Assembly (NCBI GenBank): GCA_023953845.1
Contig: JAMLJC010000001.1
Span: 1,984,001 to 2,048,000 of the forward strand
DNA from: Rhizobiaceae bacterium
GTDB taxonomy: Bacteria > Pseudomonadota > Alphaproteobacteria > Rhizobiales > Rhizobiaceae
Direction of reading: 5' to 3'
Length of the DNA stretch: 64,000 nucleotides
Under the pieces are notes generated by a model, which ran no database searches, had not been told where the DNA came from, and saw nothing but the letters and a program-made list of their open reading frames with translations. Within the stretch, counting starts at the first letter, position 1. Each line of letters starts with the position of its first letter. This document shows positions 52,195 to 61,197 of the stretch, piece by piece. The position numbers and the translations under genes were made by a program.

Positions 52195-54102
52195 ATGGTT
52201 GACGGCAGCAAGACCCACGAGCCGCTGCTCGTGGCTCGTGGCGTGACCCGCATGTTCGGCAACGCCTACGCGCTTCGCGACGCGACGATCGCGCTCCATC
52301 GGCATGAAATATGCGGATTGCTTGGCGCGAACGGCGCGGGCAAGTCCACCCTCTCGCGGATCATCTGCGGCCATCTGCCGCCGACCAGCGGCGAGATCCT
52401 GTTCCGGGGCGCGCCGTTGACGATCGGTTCGGCGCGCGACGCGCTGCGTTCCGGCATCGCGCTGGTCGCGCAGGAAACGAGCCTTGCGCCGGACATGAGC
52501 GTGCTCGAGAACATCTTCCTGCCGAGCTATGCCATGCCGGGCAGGCTCTCCTACACGCAGCTGCGCCAGAAGGCGCGGGAGATCCTGTCGGAACTCGGCC
52601 ACGATCACGTCCTGCCTCTGGACATGGAGGTGCGCCGGCTCTCCGCCGCGCAGCGCCAGCTCGTCGAGATCGCCAAGGCGCTGGCGCTCAACGCCGATCT
52701 CGTGATCTTCGACGAGCCCACCGCCTCGCTGTCGCCGACCGAGGTCGACCGGCTCTTCGACATCATGGCGAGGCTGCGCGACAGCGGCAAGGCGCTCGCC
52801 TTCGTCTCGCATCGGCTGGAAGAGGTCTTTGCCATCACCGACCGCGTGACGATCCTGCGCGAAGGCAAGACAGTGGCGGACGGGCTGCCGACGGCCGGGC
52901 TGACGCAGAACGACATCATCCGCCACATGGTCGGCCGCGACATCGGCAACGTCTATCGCAAGACTGCAGCCGTCCGGGAAACAGGCGAGCGGCCGGTCGC
53001 GCTGGAGGTGACGGGGTTGAGCGCGCCGCCCGCCGTGCGCGACGTCTCGTTCTCGGTGCGCAAGGGCGAGATACTGGGGCTCGGCGGGCTGGTCGGCGCC
53101 GGACGTTCGGAAAGCGCCGAGGCCGTCTTCGGTCTGCGCCACCGGACGGGCGGCCGCATCGTGATGGGCGGCAAGGAGCTTGCGGCGCGAAGCCCGATCG
53201 CCGCCATCCGCGCCGGCATCGGCATGGTCGCGGAGGACCGCCGCGCGCAGAACATCGTGCCGGACATGACGGTCGGCGAGAATTTGTTCCTTGCTCAGAT
53301 GGGCAGGCACCGCGGCTTCGGGCGCGGCCATTCGGCACGGCGCAGGCAGGCGGCGGACCTCATCGCGCGACTCGGGCTCCCCGCGGACCGCATGGACGCC
53401 AACCTCCTGCATTTCTCCGGCGGCATGCAGCAGAAGGTCATCATCGCGCGCTGGCTGCTGATCGAGCCCGAGGTCCTCATTCTGGACGAGCCGACCAAAG
53501 GCGTCGACATCGGCACGCGCCAGACGATCTATGAGCTTCTGCGCGAGGTGGCCGGGCGCGGCATTGCCGTGGTGGTCATCTCGTCCGACTTCGAGGAACT
53601 GCTCGGGCTCTGCGAAAGGGTCGTGGTCATGAGCGACGGCTATACGATCGCCGACCTGCCGGCCTCGCAGCTCAATGAGGAAAGCCTGACGCTGCTGGCC
53701 GCGCCCAGAAGCTCGGCCGAGCGCAATGCGGCTTTCCTTCGCGACCTCGTTTCCAGCTATGGCGGCACCGCCTTCTGGGGGCTGATCGACGAGGGCCAGT
53801 TCGTGTGCCTCGCCGTCGCCGAAGCCGACAAGGCCGCGCCGATGGGTTTTGCCGCCGGCAACGTCTATGCCGCCGGGGAGACGCCGATACCTGCCGCCCT
53901 CGGCGCGCATGCGCCCGGCCTCGTCACCGAGACGGACGGGCGTTCCACGCTTCTCACGTGCCTTTCCAACCGCCGCGGCCATGATCTCGGCTGGATCGGT
54001 CTCAGCCTGCCGCCGGGCGCCTCTATCCCCGACGCGGAAGCCCTCTCGGCCCGCATGGCCACCCTGTTCGAAACATCCAAACCCGAAGAGGTCGACGCAT
54101 GA
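52195..54102 (+). CDS. Ribose-type ABC ATPase (two ABC domains) with extra C-terminal domain
   Basis: 635 residues. First ABC domain: Walker A GANGAGKST, LSAAQRQLVEIAKAL, LVIFDEPTASLSP. Second domain: a degenerate Walker A GGLVGAGRSES (usual for RbsA second domains), LHFSGGMQQKVIIARWL and VLILDEPTKGVDIGTRQ. RbsA proteins end near residue 505. Here about 125 more residues follow, with ERNAAFLRDLVSSYGGTAFWGLIDEGQFVCLAVAEAD and LGWIGLSLPPGA, resembling a GAF-type ligand domain. It may sense a metabolite and regulate ATPase activity. ATG at 52195 is preferred to the GTG at 52183. Confidence 0.85.
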   Translation: MVDGSKTHEPLLVARGVTRMFGNAYALRDATIALHRHEICGLLGANGAGKSTLSRIICGHLPPTSGEILFRGAPLTIGSARDALRSGIALVAQETSLAPDMSVLENIFLPSYAMPGRLSYTQLRQKAREILSELGHDHVLPLDMEVRRLSAAQRQLVEIAKALALNADLVIFDEPTASLSPTEVDRLFDIMARLRDSGKALAFVSHRLEEVFAITDRVTILREGKTVADGLPTAGLTQNDIIRHMVGRDIGNVYRKTAAVRETGERPVALEVTGLSAPPAVRDVSFSVRKGEILGLGGLVGAGRSESAEAVFGLRHRTGGRIVMGGKELAARSPIAAIRAGIGMVAEDRRAQNIVPDMTVGENLFLAQMGRHRGFGRGHSARRRQAADLIARLGLPADRMDANLLHFSGGMQQKVIIARWLLIEPEVLILDEPTKGVDIGTRQTIYELLREVAGRGIAVVVISSDFEELLGLCERVVVMSDGYTIADLPASQLNEESLTLLAAPRSSAERNAAFLRDLVSSYGGTAFWGLIDEGQFVCLAVAEADKAAPMGFAAGNVYAAGETPIPAALGAHAPGLVTETDGRSTLLTCLSNRRGHDLGWIGLSLPPGASIPDAEALSARMATLFETSKPEEVDA

Positions 54103-55064
54103 GCGCGCCCAGCCGGTCCTTTGCGCTGCCGAAGATCGCCAACACGCTGGAGGTCCGCATGCTCGGCCTCGCCGTCGTGCTCGCGGTGATCCTGTCCTTC
54201 ATCTCGCCGCACTTCTTCACCGAACGCAACATGTTCAACATCCTCGACCAGTCGGTGGTGCTCGGCATCGTCGCGGTGGGCATGACGCTGGTGATCCTGA
54301 CCGGCGGCATCGACCTTTCCGTGGGCTCCGTCGCTGGGCTGACGGGCATCATCCTGGCGCTGTTCCTGAAGGAGTTTCCCATTCCCGTGGCGATCGTGCT
54401 GGCGATCGGATGCGGCGCCCTCATCGGGCTGTTTTCCGGGGTGCTGATCGCCGTGTTCGGGCTTGCGCCCTTCGTGGTGACGCTAGGGGTCATGGCGATG
54501 GGACGCAGCCTTGCCTACATCGTCTCCGGGCAGCGGTCGATCTCGGGCCTCCCCATGGGGCTGCAGGATATCGTCTATACGACCCTCCTCGGCATTCCGA
54601 CCAATGTGATCTTCCTGCTGGGGCTCTACCTCGTCACATGGGCCTGGCTGACCTATTCGAAAGGCGGGCGCACCATCTACGCGGTCGGCTCGAACATCGA
54701 CGCCGCGCGGGCCGCTGGCCTCAACACGCTGTTCTATTCCATCTTCCCCTATGTCGCGTCGGGCGCGCTCGCCGCAACCGCGATGACCTTCTCGCTTGCC
54801 CAGATCATGTCGGCCGACCCGATCGGCGGCAACCAGCTCGAACTCGACGCCATCGCCGCGGTGGTGATCGGCGGCGCCAGCCTCTATGGCGGCCGTGGCT
54901 CGATCTTCGGCACGCTGATGGGCGTGCTCATCATGGTGATGATCCGCAACGGCCTCAATCTGCTCGGCGTCTCGCCCTTCTGGCAGGGCACCGCCATCGG
55001 CGCGATCATCATCCTCGCTCTGCTGGCCGAGCGGCTGATCACCTGGAAATCGCGCCGCGTGTAG
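54099..55064 (+). CDS. Ribose-type ABC transporter permease
   Basis: 321 residues, RbsC family, about eight to ten membrane helices. MTLVILTGGIDLSVGSVAGL is the family signature around helix 2-3, followed by LAAVVIGGASLYGGRGSIFGTLMGVLIMVMIRNGLNL. Forms a homodimeric channel served by the ATPase at 52195. ATG overlaps the ATPase stop (ATGA), so translation is coupled. Confidence 0.93.
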   Translation: MSAPSRSFALPKIANTLEVRMLGLAVVLAVILSFISPHFFTERNMFNILDQSVVLGIVAVGMTLVILTGGIDLSVGSVAGLTGIILALFLKEFPIPVAIVLAIGCGALIGLFSGVLIAVFGLAPFVVTLGVMAMGRSLAYIVSGQRSISGLPMGLQDIVYTTLLGIPTNVIFLLGLYLVTWAWLTYSKGGRTIYAVGSNIDAARAAGLNTLFYSIFPYVASGALAATAMTFSLAQIMSADPIGGNQLELDAIAAVVIGGASLYGGRGSIFGTLMGVLIMVMIRNGLNLLGVSPFWQGTAIGAIIILALLAERLITWKSRRV

Positions 55065-55074
55065 GAGGACACAG

Positions 55075-57030
55075 ATGACCCTTTCCGAACCGTCCCGCGC
55101 CGTCCGCATCTACGGCACCGAGGAACCCCCGGCCGAGGAGCGGCTGCTGAAGGCCGGACCGCTCGGCGTGCTGTTCGACGGCGCCAACCTGCGCGACATC
55201 CGGATGCATGGCGAGGAGGTGATCCGCGCCATTTCCTTCGTGGTGCGCGACAAGGATTGGGCGACGCTCATACCATCCATCACCGATCTGGCCGTGGAGG
55301 AGGCTGCCGGCCGTTTCCGCGTGAGCTATCGCGCCGGTGTCGTCAGCAAGGGTGAGACCTTCGACTACACGGTCGAGATCGAAGGCACGGCGGCGGGCGT
55401 GCTGACCTATGCGGGGCGGGGGCAGACTTCGACCGGACTTCTCACCAACCGCACCGGTTTCGTGGTGCTGCATCCGATCGAGGGCGTCAGCGGCGCGCCG
55501 GCCGCCATTGTCCATACCAATGGCGAGAAGGTCGAGACGCGCTTCCCCGACATAATCGATCCGGTCCAGCCGATGATGGACCTCCGCGAAATCTCGCATC
55601 GCACGCCGGGCGGACAGGAGGTCAGTTGCCTGATGGAAGGCGACGGATTCGAGATGGAGGACCAGCGCAACTGGACGGACGCATCCTACAAGACCTATGT
55701 CCGGCCTCTGGCCTTGCCCTGGCCCTACAGGATCGAGCCAGGTGAAGTACTCGACCAGAAGATCACCGTAACGGTCACCGGGACGCCCAAGACTACGGCA
55801 TCGCGGGGCGGCGATGCTATCGTGCTGGCGCTTGGCGATGCGTACGGAGCGATTCCGCCGCTCGGGGTCGGGCTCCAGCCTGAGGATGCCGCCGCGACCC
55901 TTGAGCATGCCGATAGGCTTCGCGGTCTCGGCCTGTCGCATGTGATCTGCCATCACGATCCCCGCCGCGGCCACGATGCGGCGACGCTCGCAAAGCAGGT
56001 TGAGGCCGTCCGGGCGATCGGAGCCGAGCCGTGGCTAGAAGCGGTGGTGGAAAATGTCGACGACGACGCGGCTGCCGCCGAAATCCGCGCGCTCGGCGAA
56101 ACCGCCGCCACGCTCGGCAAACCGTTCGGCACGGTGCTGGTTTCGCCTGCGCCGGACCTCAAATGCACGCTGCCCGGCAGCGTCTGGCCGCCCGCGCCGG
56201 ATGGGGCGAAACTCTACGCTGCCACGCGCGCGGCCTTTCCGGACGCGCGCATCGGCGGCGGCATGTTCTCCTTCTTCACGGAGCTGAACCGCAAGCGGCC
56301 GCCGACCGAGGCGATCGACCTCCTGACCTTCACCACTGCTGCGATCTTCCACGCGGGCGACGACCGCTCGATGATGGAGACGCTGGAATGCCTGCCGCAT
56401 ATCGTGCGGACGGTGCCCGTCATCGCCAAGGGTCTTCCCTATTCGGTGGGACCGTCGGCGATCGGCCTGCGCGACAACCCCTATGGCGAGGCGCCCGTCG
56501 CCAATCCCGGCAATATCCGCCAGGCGGTGAACTTCAACGATCCCCGCCAGCGGGGCGTCATGGGAACCGCCTGGAACCTCGGCTATTTCGCGGCCTTCGC
56601 CGTGGGCGGGGCCGAAGCGATCGCGCTCGGCGGCGCGGTCGGGCCTTTCGGCGTGCTGTCGGTGCCGACGCCTTTCCCGCAGCCGGGTTTCGCGGGCAAG
56701 GGCGAACTCTATCCGGTTTGGCATGTGCTGCGGGGGCTGGCGCGCCTGAAAGGCCGACCGATCCGCCCCGTATCGGCTTCCGTCGCCGGAGCCGTGCGTG
56801 GCATCGCGGCCGATACCGACGCGGGAACCGAGCTCTGGTTGTTGAACCCGTCGCCGTCCTCGCTGTCGGTGCGCTTGCCGGACGGGTTCGCCTCGGCCGC
56901 CGTGCTGGATGCCGACGCCTTCGCCGAGGCGAGCCGCCGGCCCGATCTGCTTGACGAACTCTCACGGCTGGCGGGCTCGATCCTGACACTCGACGCCTAT
57001 GCTGTGGTGCGCGCCGTCAGGCCGTCCTGA
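55075..57030 (+). CDS. D-apionate lactonase-like protein (ApnL family)
   Basis: 651 residues, cytosolic by lack of a signal peptide. Three parts can be seen: an N-terminal beta domain (about 1-250: VRIYGTEEPPAEERLLKAGPLGVLFDGANLRDIRMHGEEVIRAISFVVRDKDWATL, ...MEDQRNWTDASYKTYVRPL), a TIM-barrel domain (about 255-560) and a C-terminal beta domain. This layout and the N-terminal motif fit my memory of ApnL lactonases of the apiose pathway, but I cannot verify identity. It probably opens a sugar lactone or processes a related glycoside. It lies between the transporter and the tetronate genes and is probably the enzyme for the imported compound. Confidence 0.65.
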   Translation: MTLSEPSRAVRIYGTEEPPAEERLLKAGPLGVLFDGANLRDIRMHGEEVIRAISFVVRDKDWATLIPSITDLAVEEAAGRFRVSYRAGVVSKGETFDYTVEIEGTAAGVLTYAGRGQTSTGLLTNRTGFVVLHPIEGVSGAPAAIVHTNGEKVETRFPDIIDPVQPMMDLREISHRTPGGQEVSCLMEGDGFEMEDQRNWTDASYKTYVRPLALPWPYRIEPGEVLDQKITVTVTGTPKTTASRGGDAIVLALGDAYGAIPPLGVGLQPEDAAATLEHADRLRGLGLSHVICHHDPRRGHDAATLAKQVEAVRAIGAEPWLEAVVENVDDDAAAAEIRALGETAATLGKPFGTVLVSPAPDLKCTLPGSVWPPAPDGAKLYAATRAAFPDARIGGGMFSFFTELNRKRPPTEAIDLLTFTTAAIFHAGDDRSMMETLECLPHIVRTVPVIAKGLPYSVGPSAIGLRDNPYGEAPVANPGNIRQAVNFNDPRQRGVMGTAWNLGYFAAFAVGGAEAIALGGAVGPFGVLSVPTPFPQPGFAGKGELYPVWHVLRGLARLKGRPIRPVSASVAGAVRGIAADTDAGTELWLLNPSPSSLSVRLPDGFASAAVLDADAFAEASRRPDLLDELSRLAGSILTLDAYAVVRAVRPS

Positions 57031-57075
57031 CTCCGGCGCATTGCAAATGACGTTGCCAGCATAGAGCGGAACACG

Positions 57076-58059
57076 ATGCACATACTCATCATCGGCGCGG
57101 GTGGAATGATCGGCCGCAAGCTCGCCGCGACGCTGGCGCGTTCCGGTGCGCTCGGCGAACGGAAGATCGAACGGATGACGCTTGTCGACGTGATCGACCC
57201 GCCGGTACCGGACGGCATCTGGACGGTCGACGCCTTTTCCGCCGATCTGTCCTCTTCCGGTGTGGCGGAGGATCTTGCCGCGCGCCGGGCGGACGTGATC
57301 TTCCATCTCGCCGCGATCGTGTCCGGCGAGGCCGAGCGCGATTTCGAGAAAGGGTACAGGATCAACCTCGACGCGACGCGGGCGCTGTTCGAGGCGATCC
57401 GGCTGGAAGGCGCGCGCCAGGCCTATATCCCCCGTCTCGTCTTCACCTCGTCGCTCGCGGTCTATGGAGCGCCGCTGCCGGACCCGATCCCGGACGAATA
57501 CATCTTGGCGCCGCTGACCAGCTACGGGACGCAGAAGGCCATAACCGAGCTTCTGCTTGCGGATTACTCGCGCCGGGGGTTCTTCGACGGCATAGGCATC
57601 CGTCTGCCGACCGTCGTCATCCGGCCCGGAGCACCGAACGCCGCGGCGTCGGGATTCTTCTCGGGCATCCTGCGCGAGCCTCTCGCCGGAAAGCGTTCCG
57701 TCCTGCCGGTCGAGGAGACGGTCAAGCACTGGCTGGCGAGCCCGCGTTCCGCCGTCGCATTCCTTGTCCACGCCGCCACACTGGACACGTCATCCCTCGG
57801 GGCGCGGCGCACGCTCAACATGCCGGGCGTGGCCGCCACGGTCGCGGACCAGATCGCCGCGCTCCGGCGTGCCGCCGGACCCGGGGCCGAGGCGCTGATC
57901 GACCGCCTGCCCGACGAAACGATCGAGAAGATCGTCGCGGGGTGGCCGAAATCCTTCACGCCTGTGCAGGCGGCGGAACTGGGATTCGTCGCGGAGAGCA
58001 GCGTCGACGAGCTGATCGAAGTCTATCTTGAGGAAGATGCTCCGGGAGCCCACCCGTGA
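57076..58059 (+). CDS. denD: D-erythronate dehydrogenase (SDR epimerase-like)
   Basis: 327 residues of the extended SDR family. Rossmann motif IIGAGGMIGRKLAATLA, catalytic Tyr/Lys in SSLAVYGAPL ... TSYGTQKAITELLLADY (YxxxK). DenD oxidises D-erythronate to 3-oxo-D-erythronate (2-oxo-tetronate series) with NAD. The order denD-otnK-otnC-otnI downstream supports this over a generic NDP-sugar epimerase. ATG at 57076; no close Shine-Dalgarno is obvious. Confidence 0.85.
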   Translation: MHILIIGAGGMIGRKLAATLARSGALGERKIERMTLVDVIDPPVPDGIWTVDAFSADLSSSGVAEDLAARRADVIFHLAAIVSGEAERDFEKGYRINLDATRALFEAIRLEGARQAYIPRLVFTSSLAVYGAPLPDPIPDEYILAPLTSYGTQKAITELLLADYSRRGFFDGIGIRLPTVVIRPGAPNAAASGFFSGILREPLAGKRSVLPVEETVKHWLASPRSAVAFLVHAATLDTSSLGARRTLNMPGVAATVADQIAALRRAAGPGAEALIDRLPDETIEKIVAGWPKSFTPVQAAELGFVAESSVDELIEVYLEEDAPGAHP

Positions 58060-58114
58060 ACGCGCCGCTCGGGAAAACGCTTTTCGCAAGCCAGAACATC
58101 GAGGGTGGACTGAC

Positions 58115-59383
58115 ATGATTCTCGGATGCATCGGCGACGACTTCACCGGCTCCTCCGATCTGGCGAACACGCTGGCCAAGGGCGGCATGCGGACGGTGCA
58201 ATACAATGGCGTGCCTTCGGCCGCCGCCGATCCGGCGGTCGAGGCCGGCGTCGTCGCGCTGAAGACCCGCACCATTCCGGCGGCCGACGCGGTGGCGCAG
58301 TCGCTCGCCGCGCTCGACTGGCTGAGGCGGCAGGGATGCCGCCAGTTCCTGTTCAAATACTGCTCGACCTTCGACTCGACGCCCGAGGGCAATATCGGGC
58401 CGGTGCTGGACGCGCTTTCCGACGCGCTGGGCGCGAATCGCGCCATCGTCTGCCCGGCCTTTCCCGCGACGGGACGGTCGATCTATCAGGGCCATCTCTT
58501 CGTCAACGACAGGTTGCTCAGCGAATCCGGCATGGAGAAGCATCCGCTGACGCCGATGACCGATCCGGACCTCAGGCGCTGGCTGGCGCTGCAGACCGGA
58601 CACCGCGTCGGCCATGTCGGCTATGGCGTCGTCGCCGGAGGACCGGCGGCGATCGCGAACGCGATGGACGAGGCGGTGGCGAAAGGCGCGCGATATCTGG
58701 TAGTGGACGCGATCCGCGACGAGGATCTGGCGGCGATCGGCGAGGCCGCCGTCGGCGACATCCTGCTCAGCGGCGGGTCCGGCATCGCGCTCGGCCTGCC
58801 GGCGAATTTTCGCAGCGCCGGCCTGATCGGCTCCGCCCGTTCCGAATGGGCGGGCGCGCAAGGCCCGTCGGCGGCGTTGTGCGGCTCCTGCTCTATCATG
58901 AGCCGGCGTCAGATCGCCGAACACGGATCGCGATTTCCGGCGCGCGAGGCGGACGCCGACGCGATCGTCGCCGGCGCGGCCGATCCCGGGGATTTTGCGG
59001 AGTGGGTCATGGCGGGACAGGACGCGGACGGCCCTCCTCTGGTCTATTCCTCGGCGGAGCCCGAGGTGGTGGCAGCGGCCCAGCAGCGATACGGCCGGGA
59101 GAAGGCGGCTGGCGCGGTGGAAGGCTTTTTCGCCGCGCTTGCCCGCGAACTCGTCGCGCGCGGGGTGCGCCGGCTTGTCACGGCGGGCGGCGAGACCTCC
59201 GGCGCGGTCGTCTCGGCGCTGGCCATCCCGTCGTTCGAGATCGGACCGGAGATTGATCCCGGCGCTCCGGCCCTGAGGGCGGGCGGCACCGGCATGACGC
59301 TGGCGCTGAAGTCCGGCAATTTCGGCGGTCCTGACTTCTTCGCCAAGGCTGCGCGCATCCTTGCGGGAGACCTCGGCCGATGA
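58115..59383 (+). CDS. otnK: 3-oxo-tetronate 4-kinase (DUF1537/OtnK)
   Basis: 422 residues. Phosphorylates the 3-oxo-tetronate formed by DenD. N-terminal sugar-binding domain opens ILGCIGDDFTGSSDLANTLAKGGM; FKYCSTFDSTPEGNIGP and the C-terminal nucleotide loop GGTGMTLALKSGNFGGPDFF are OtnK signatures (kinase families with DUF1537). OiaK of apionate pathways belongs to the same superfamily, so the oxo-isoapionate substrate is the alternative. The ATG at 58115 opens the conserved MILGCIGDDFTG; upstream frame is untranslated leader. Confidence 0.85.
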   Translation: MILGCIGDDFTGSSDLANTLAKGGMRTVQYNGVPSAAADPAVEAGVVALKTRTIPAADAVAQSLAALDWLRRQGCRQFLFKYCSTFDSTPEGNIGPVLDALSDALGANRAIVCPAFPATGRSIYQGHLFVNDRLLSESGMEKHPLTPMTDPDLRRWLALQTGHRVGHVGYGVVAGGPAAIANAMDEAVAKGARYLVVDAIRDEDLAAIGEAAVGDILLSGGSGIALGLPANFRSAGLIGSARSEWAGAQGPSAALCGSCSIMSRRQIAEHGSRFPAREADADAIVAGAADPGDFAEWVMAGQDADGPPLVYSSAEPEVVAAAQQRYGREKAAGAVEGFFAALARELVARGVRRLVTAGGETSGAVVSALAIPSFEIGPEIDPGAPALRAGGTGMTLALKSGNFGGPDFFAKAARILAGDLGR

Positions 59384-60033
59384 GCGAGGAGAGCAGGCTG
59401 CGCGAAGCGATCTGCCGCACTGCCGCGTCGATGTTCGCGCGCGGGCTGACCGCCGGAAGCTCCGGCAACATCTCGGCCCGTCTCGGTGACGGCCGGTTGC
59501 TGGTGACGCCGACCGGCGCGTCCTTCGGCGAACTCGACCCGTCGCGCCTTTCGCTCTTCGACGCCGAGGGGCGTTTCGTCTCCGGCGACAAGCCGACCAA
59601 GGAAATGCCCCTGCATTCGGCATTCTACGAGACGCGCGGAGCGAGGACGGGCGCCGTGGTGCATCTGCATTCCACCCATTCCGTCGCCGTCTCGCTTCTG
59701 CCGGACATCGATCCCGACAGCGTCTTCAAGCCGCTGACCGCCTACTCGATCATGCGGCTCGGCAAGGTGAAGCTGCTTCCCTATTTCCGCCCGGGCGATC
59801 CGGCGATGGGGGATGCGGTGCGGGGCCTCGCCGGCAAGCGCTCGGCGGTTCTGCTCGCCCACCATGGCCCGGTCGTCGCGGGCAAGGATCTTGACGCGGC
59901 GGCCTACGCCATGGAGGAGCTTGAGGAGACGGCCAAGCTTACCCTGCTCACCCTTGGCATGCGGCCGAAGCTTCTATCCGACGCGGAAGTCCGCGGACTG
60001 GTTGAGCATTTCGACATCGAATGGGACGACTGA
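59380..60033 (+). CDS. otnC: 3-oxo-tetronate 4-phosphate decarboxylase (class II aldolase family)
   Basis: 217 residues of the class II aldolase/adducin fold. Zn site HLHSTHS (His pair) and LLAHHGPVVAGKDL (third His), GLTAGSSGNISARLGDGRLLVTPTGA at the N-terminus. Decarboxylates 3-oxo-tetronate 4-phosphate to dihydroxyacetone phosphate and CO2, feeding glycolysis. ATG overlaps the otnK stop (ATGA). Confidence 0.9.
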   Translation: MSEESRLREAICRTAASMFARGLTAGSSGNISARLGDGRLLVTPTGASFGELDPSRLSLFDAEGRFVSGDKPTKEMPLHSAFYETRGARTGAVVHLHSTHSVAVSLLPDIDPDSVFKPLTAYSIMRLGKVKLLPYFRPGDPAMGDAVRGLAGKRSAVLLAHHGPVVAGKDLDAAAYAMEELEETAKLTLLTLGMRPKLLSDAEVRGLVEHFDIEWDD

Positions 60034-60794
60034 TGCATATATCGGCCAATCTGGGATTTCTCTTCCGCGACCTTGCCTTGCCCGACGCGATCCGCGCTGC
60101 GAAACGGCAAGGCTTCGATGCCGTCGAGATGCACTGGCCCTATGAAACCGATCCGGCGGCGGTCTCCGCTGCACTCGCCGAAACGGCACTGCCGCTGCTC
60201 GGCGTCAACACGGCGCGCGGCAACCTCGACGCCGGCGATTTCGGGCTCTCGGCGCTGCCGGGGCGCGAGGCGGAAGCACGCGCCGCGATCGACCAGGCGG
60301 TCGCGTGGTCCGTCGCCACCGGCTGCCGCAACATCCACGTCATGGCGGGAAAGGCGGTGGGGGAGGAAGCGTTCGCCGCCTTCGCGGAGAATCTGCGCTA
60401 TGCGGCCCGGGAAGCGTCTCCGCACGGCATCGGCATCCTGATCGAGCCGCTCAATCCGCGCGATGCGCCCGGCTATTTTCTGGCCGATATGCCCACGGCG
60501 CTTCGCGTGGTCGAGGCGACGGACGGCGCGGCGAAGGTGATGTTCGACTGCTATCACATGCAGATCGTCCACGGCGATCTCCTCCGCACGGTCGAGCGGC
60601 ACCTGTCCGCCATCGGCCATGTCCAGTTCGCCGCCGTGCCCGACCGCGCCGAACCGGATAACGGCGAGGTCGACTACGGCTGGCTGCTGCCGGCGATCGC
60701 CGGGGCCGGCTATGCCGGCGCATTCGGCGCGGAATACCGGCCGCAAACCAATTCCTTCGAGTGGATGAAACGGTTCGCCCCGGAAAAGCTCTAA
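60033..60794 (+). CDS. otnI: 2-oxo-tetronate isomerase (Hyi family)
   Basis: 253 residues, AP-endonuclease-2-like TIM barrel (hydroxypyruvate-isomerase family). Motifs: MHISANLGFLFRDLAL, AVEMHWPY, LIEPLNPRDAPGYFL, VMFDCYHMQIVHGD, EYRPQTNSFEW. Interconverts 2-oxo- and 3-oxo-tetronate for the kinase. ATG at 60033 overlaps the otnC stop (TGATG). Stop TAA directly precedes a palindromic repeat that probably ends the operon. Confidence 0.88.
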   Translation: MHISANLGFLFRDLALPDAIRAAKRQGFDAVEMHWPYETDPAAVSAALAETALPLLGVNTARGNLDAGDFGLSALPGREAEARAAIDQAVAWSVATGCRNIHVMAGKAVGEEAFAAFAENLRYAAREASPHGIGILIEPLNPRDAPGYFLADMPTALRVVEATDGAAKVMFDCYHMQIVHGDLLRTVERHLSAIGHVQFAAVPDRAEPDNGEVDYGWLLPAIAGAGYAGAFGAEYRPQTNSFEWMKRFAPEKL

Positions 60795-60795
60795 A

Positions 60796-60897
60796 GCATG
60801 TCGCCCGAAAGTGGGAACCGGTTTCGGGACAACGACATGCGAAAAAACAATAACTTAAAGCGTGTCGCCTGATACCGGTTCGATGCGACACGCTTTA
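60796..60897. repeat. Rhizobial palindromic repeat element after the tetronate operon
   Basis: Two hairpins: GCATGTCG-CCCGAAA (60796-60810) with TTTCGGG and CGACATGC (60822-60828, 60833-60840), and TAAAGCGTGTCGC (60856-60868) with its complement (60885-60897). This combination recurs widely in rhizobial intergenic regions. It sits 1 bp after the otnI stop and fills much of the 60795-61197 gap; the remaining gap shows no gene, only the start region of the kinase gene. Confidence 0.8.
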
Positions 60898-61197
60898 GGT
60901 CGAAACGTTCCGCTCGTGTGAAGCCGGCGAACGAACTGCGCGGGTGTCCGGCGGGCGTCTCCGGCGGTTGCCCTCGCTTTCAGGTTCGGTCGAAGAAAAT
61001 ACCTTGAAAGGAGCGCGGCTTTTTCACTTATGTTAGTTTCGCGGATCGTCTGATGGCATATGCCGGAGCACTGTCCATTCCGTATGGGCGGCTTCGGATA
61101 TTCTCGCGATCGATAGTCTTCGCCGCCATTGGCGCCGCGTGGTAGCTTGCGTTTTGCGTACCGGCTTTGGCCGATGGATGTTGTGGTGAGGGACACG

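Noticed and set aside
49216..53982. Very long open frame on the minus strand (over 1500 codons)
   Set aside because: It is antisense to pcm, the GntR gene and the ABC genes, with Arg/Asp/His-rich composition typical of GC-rich shadow frames and no domain.
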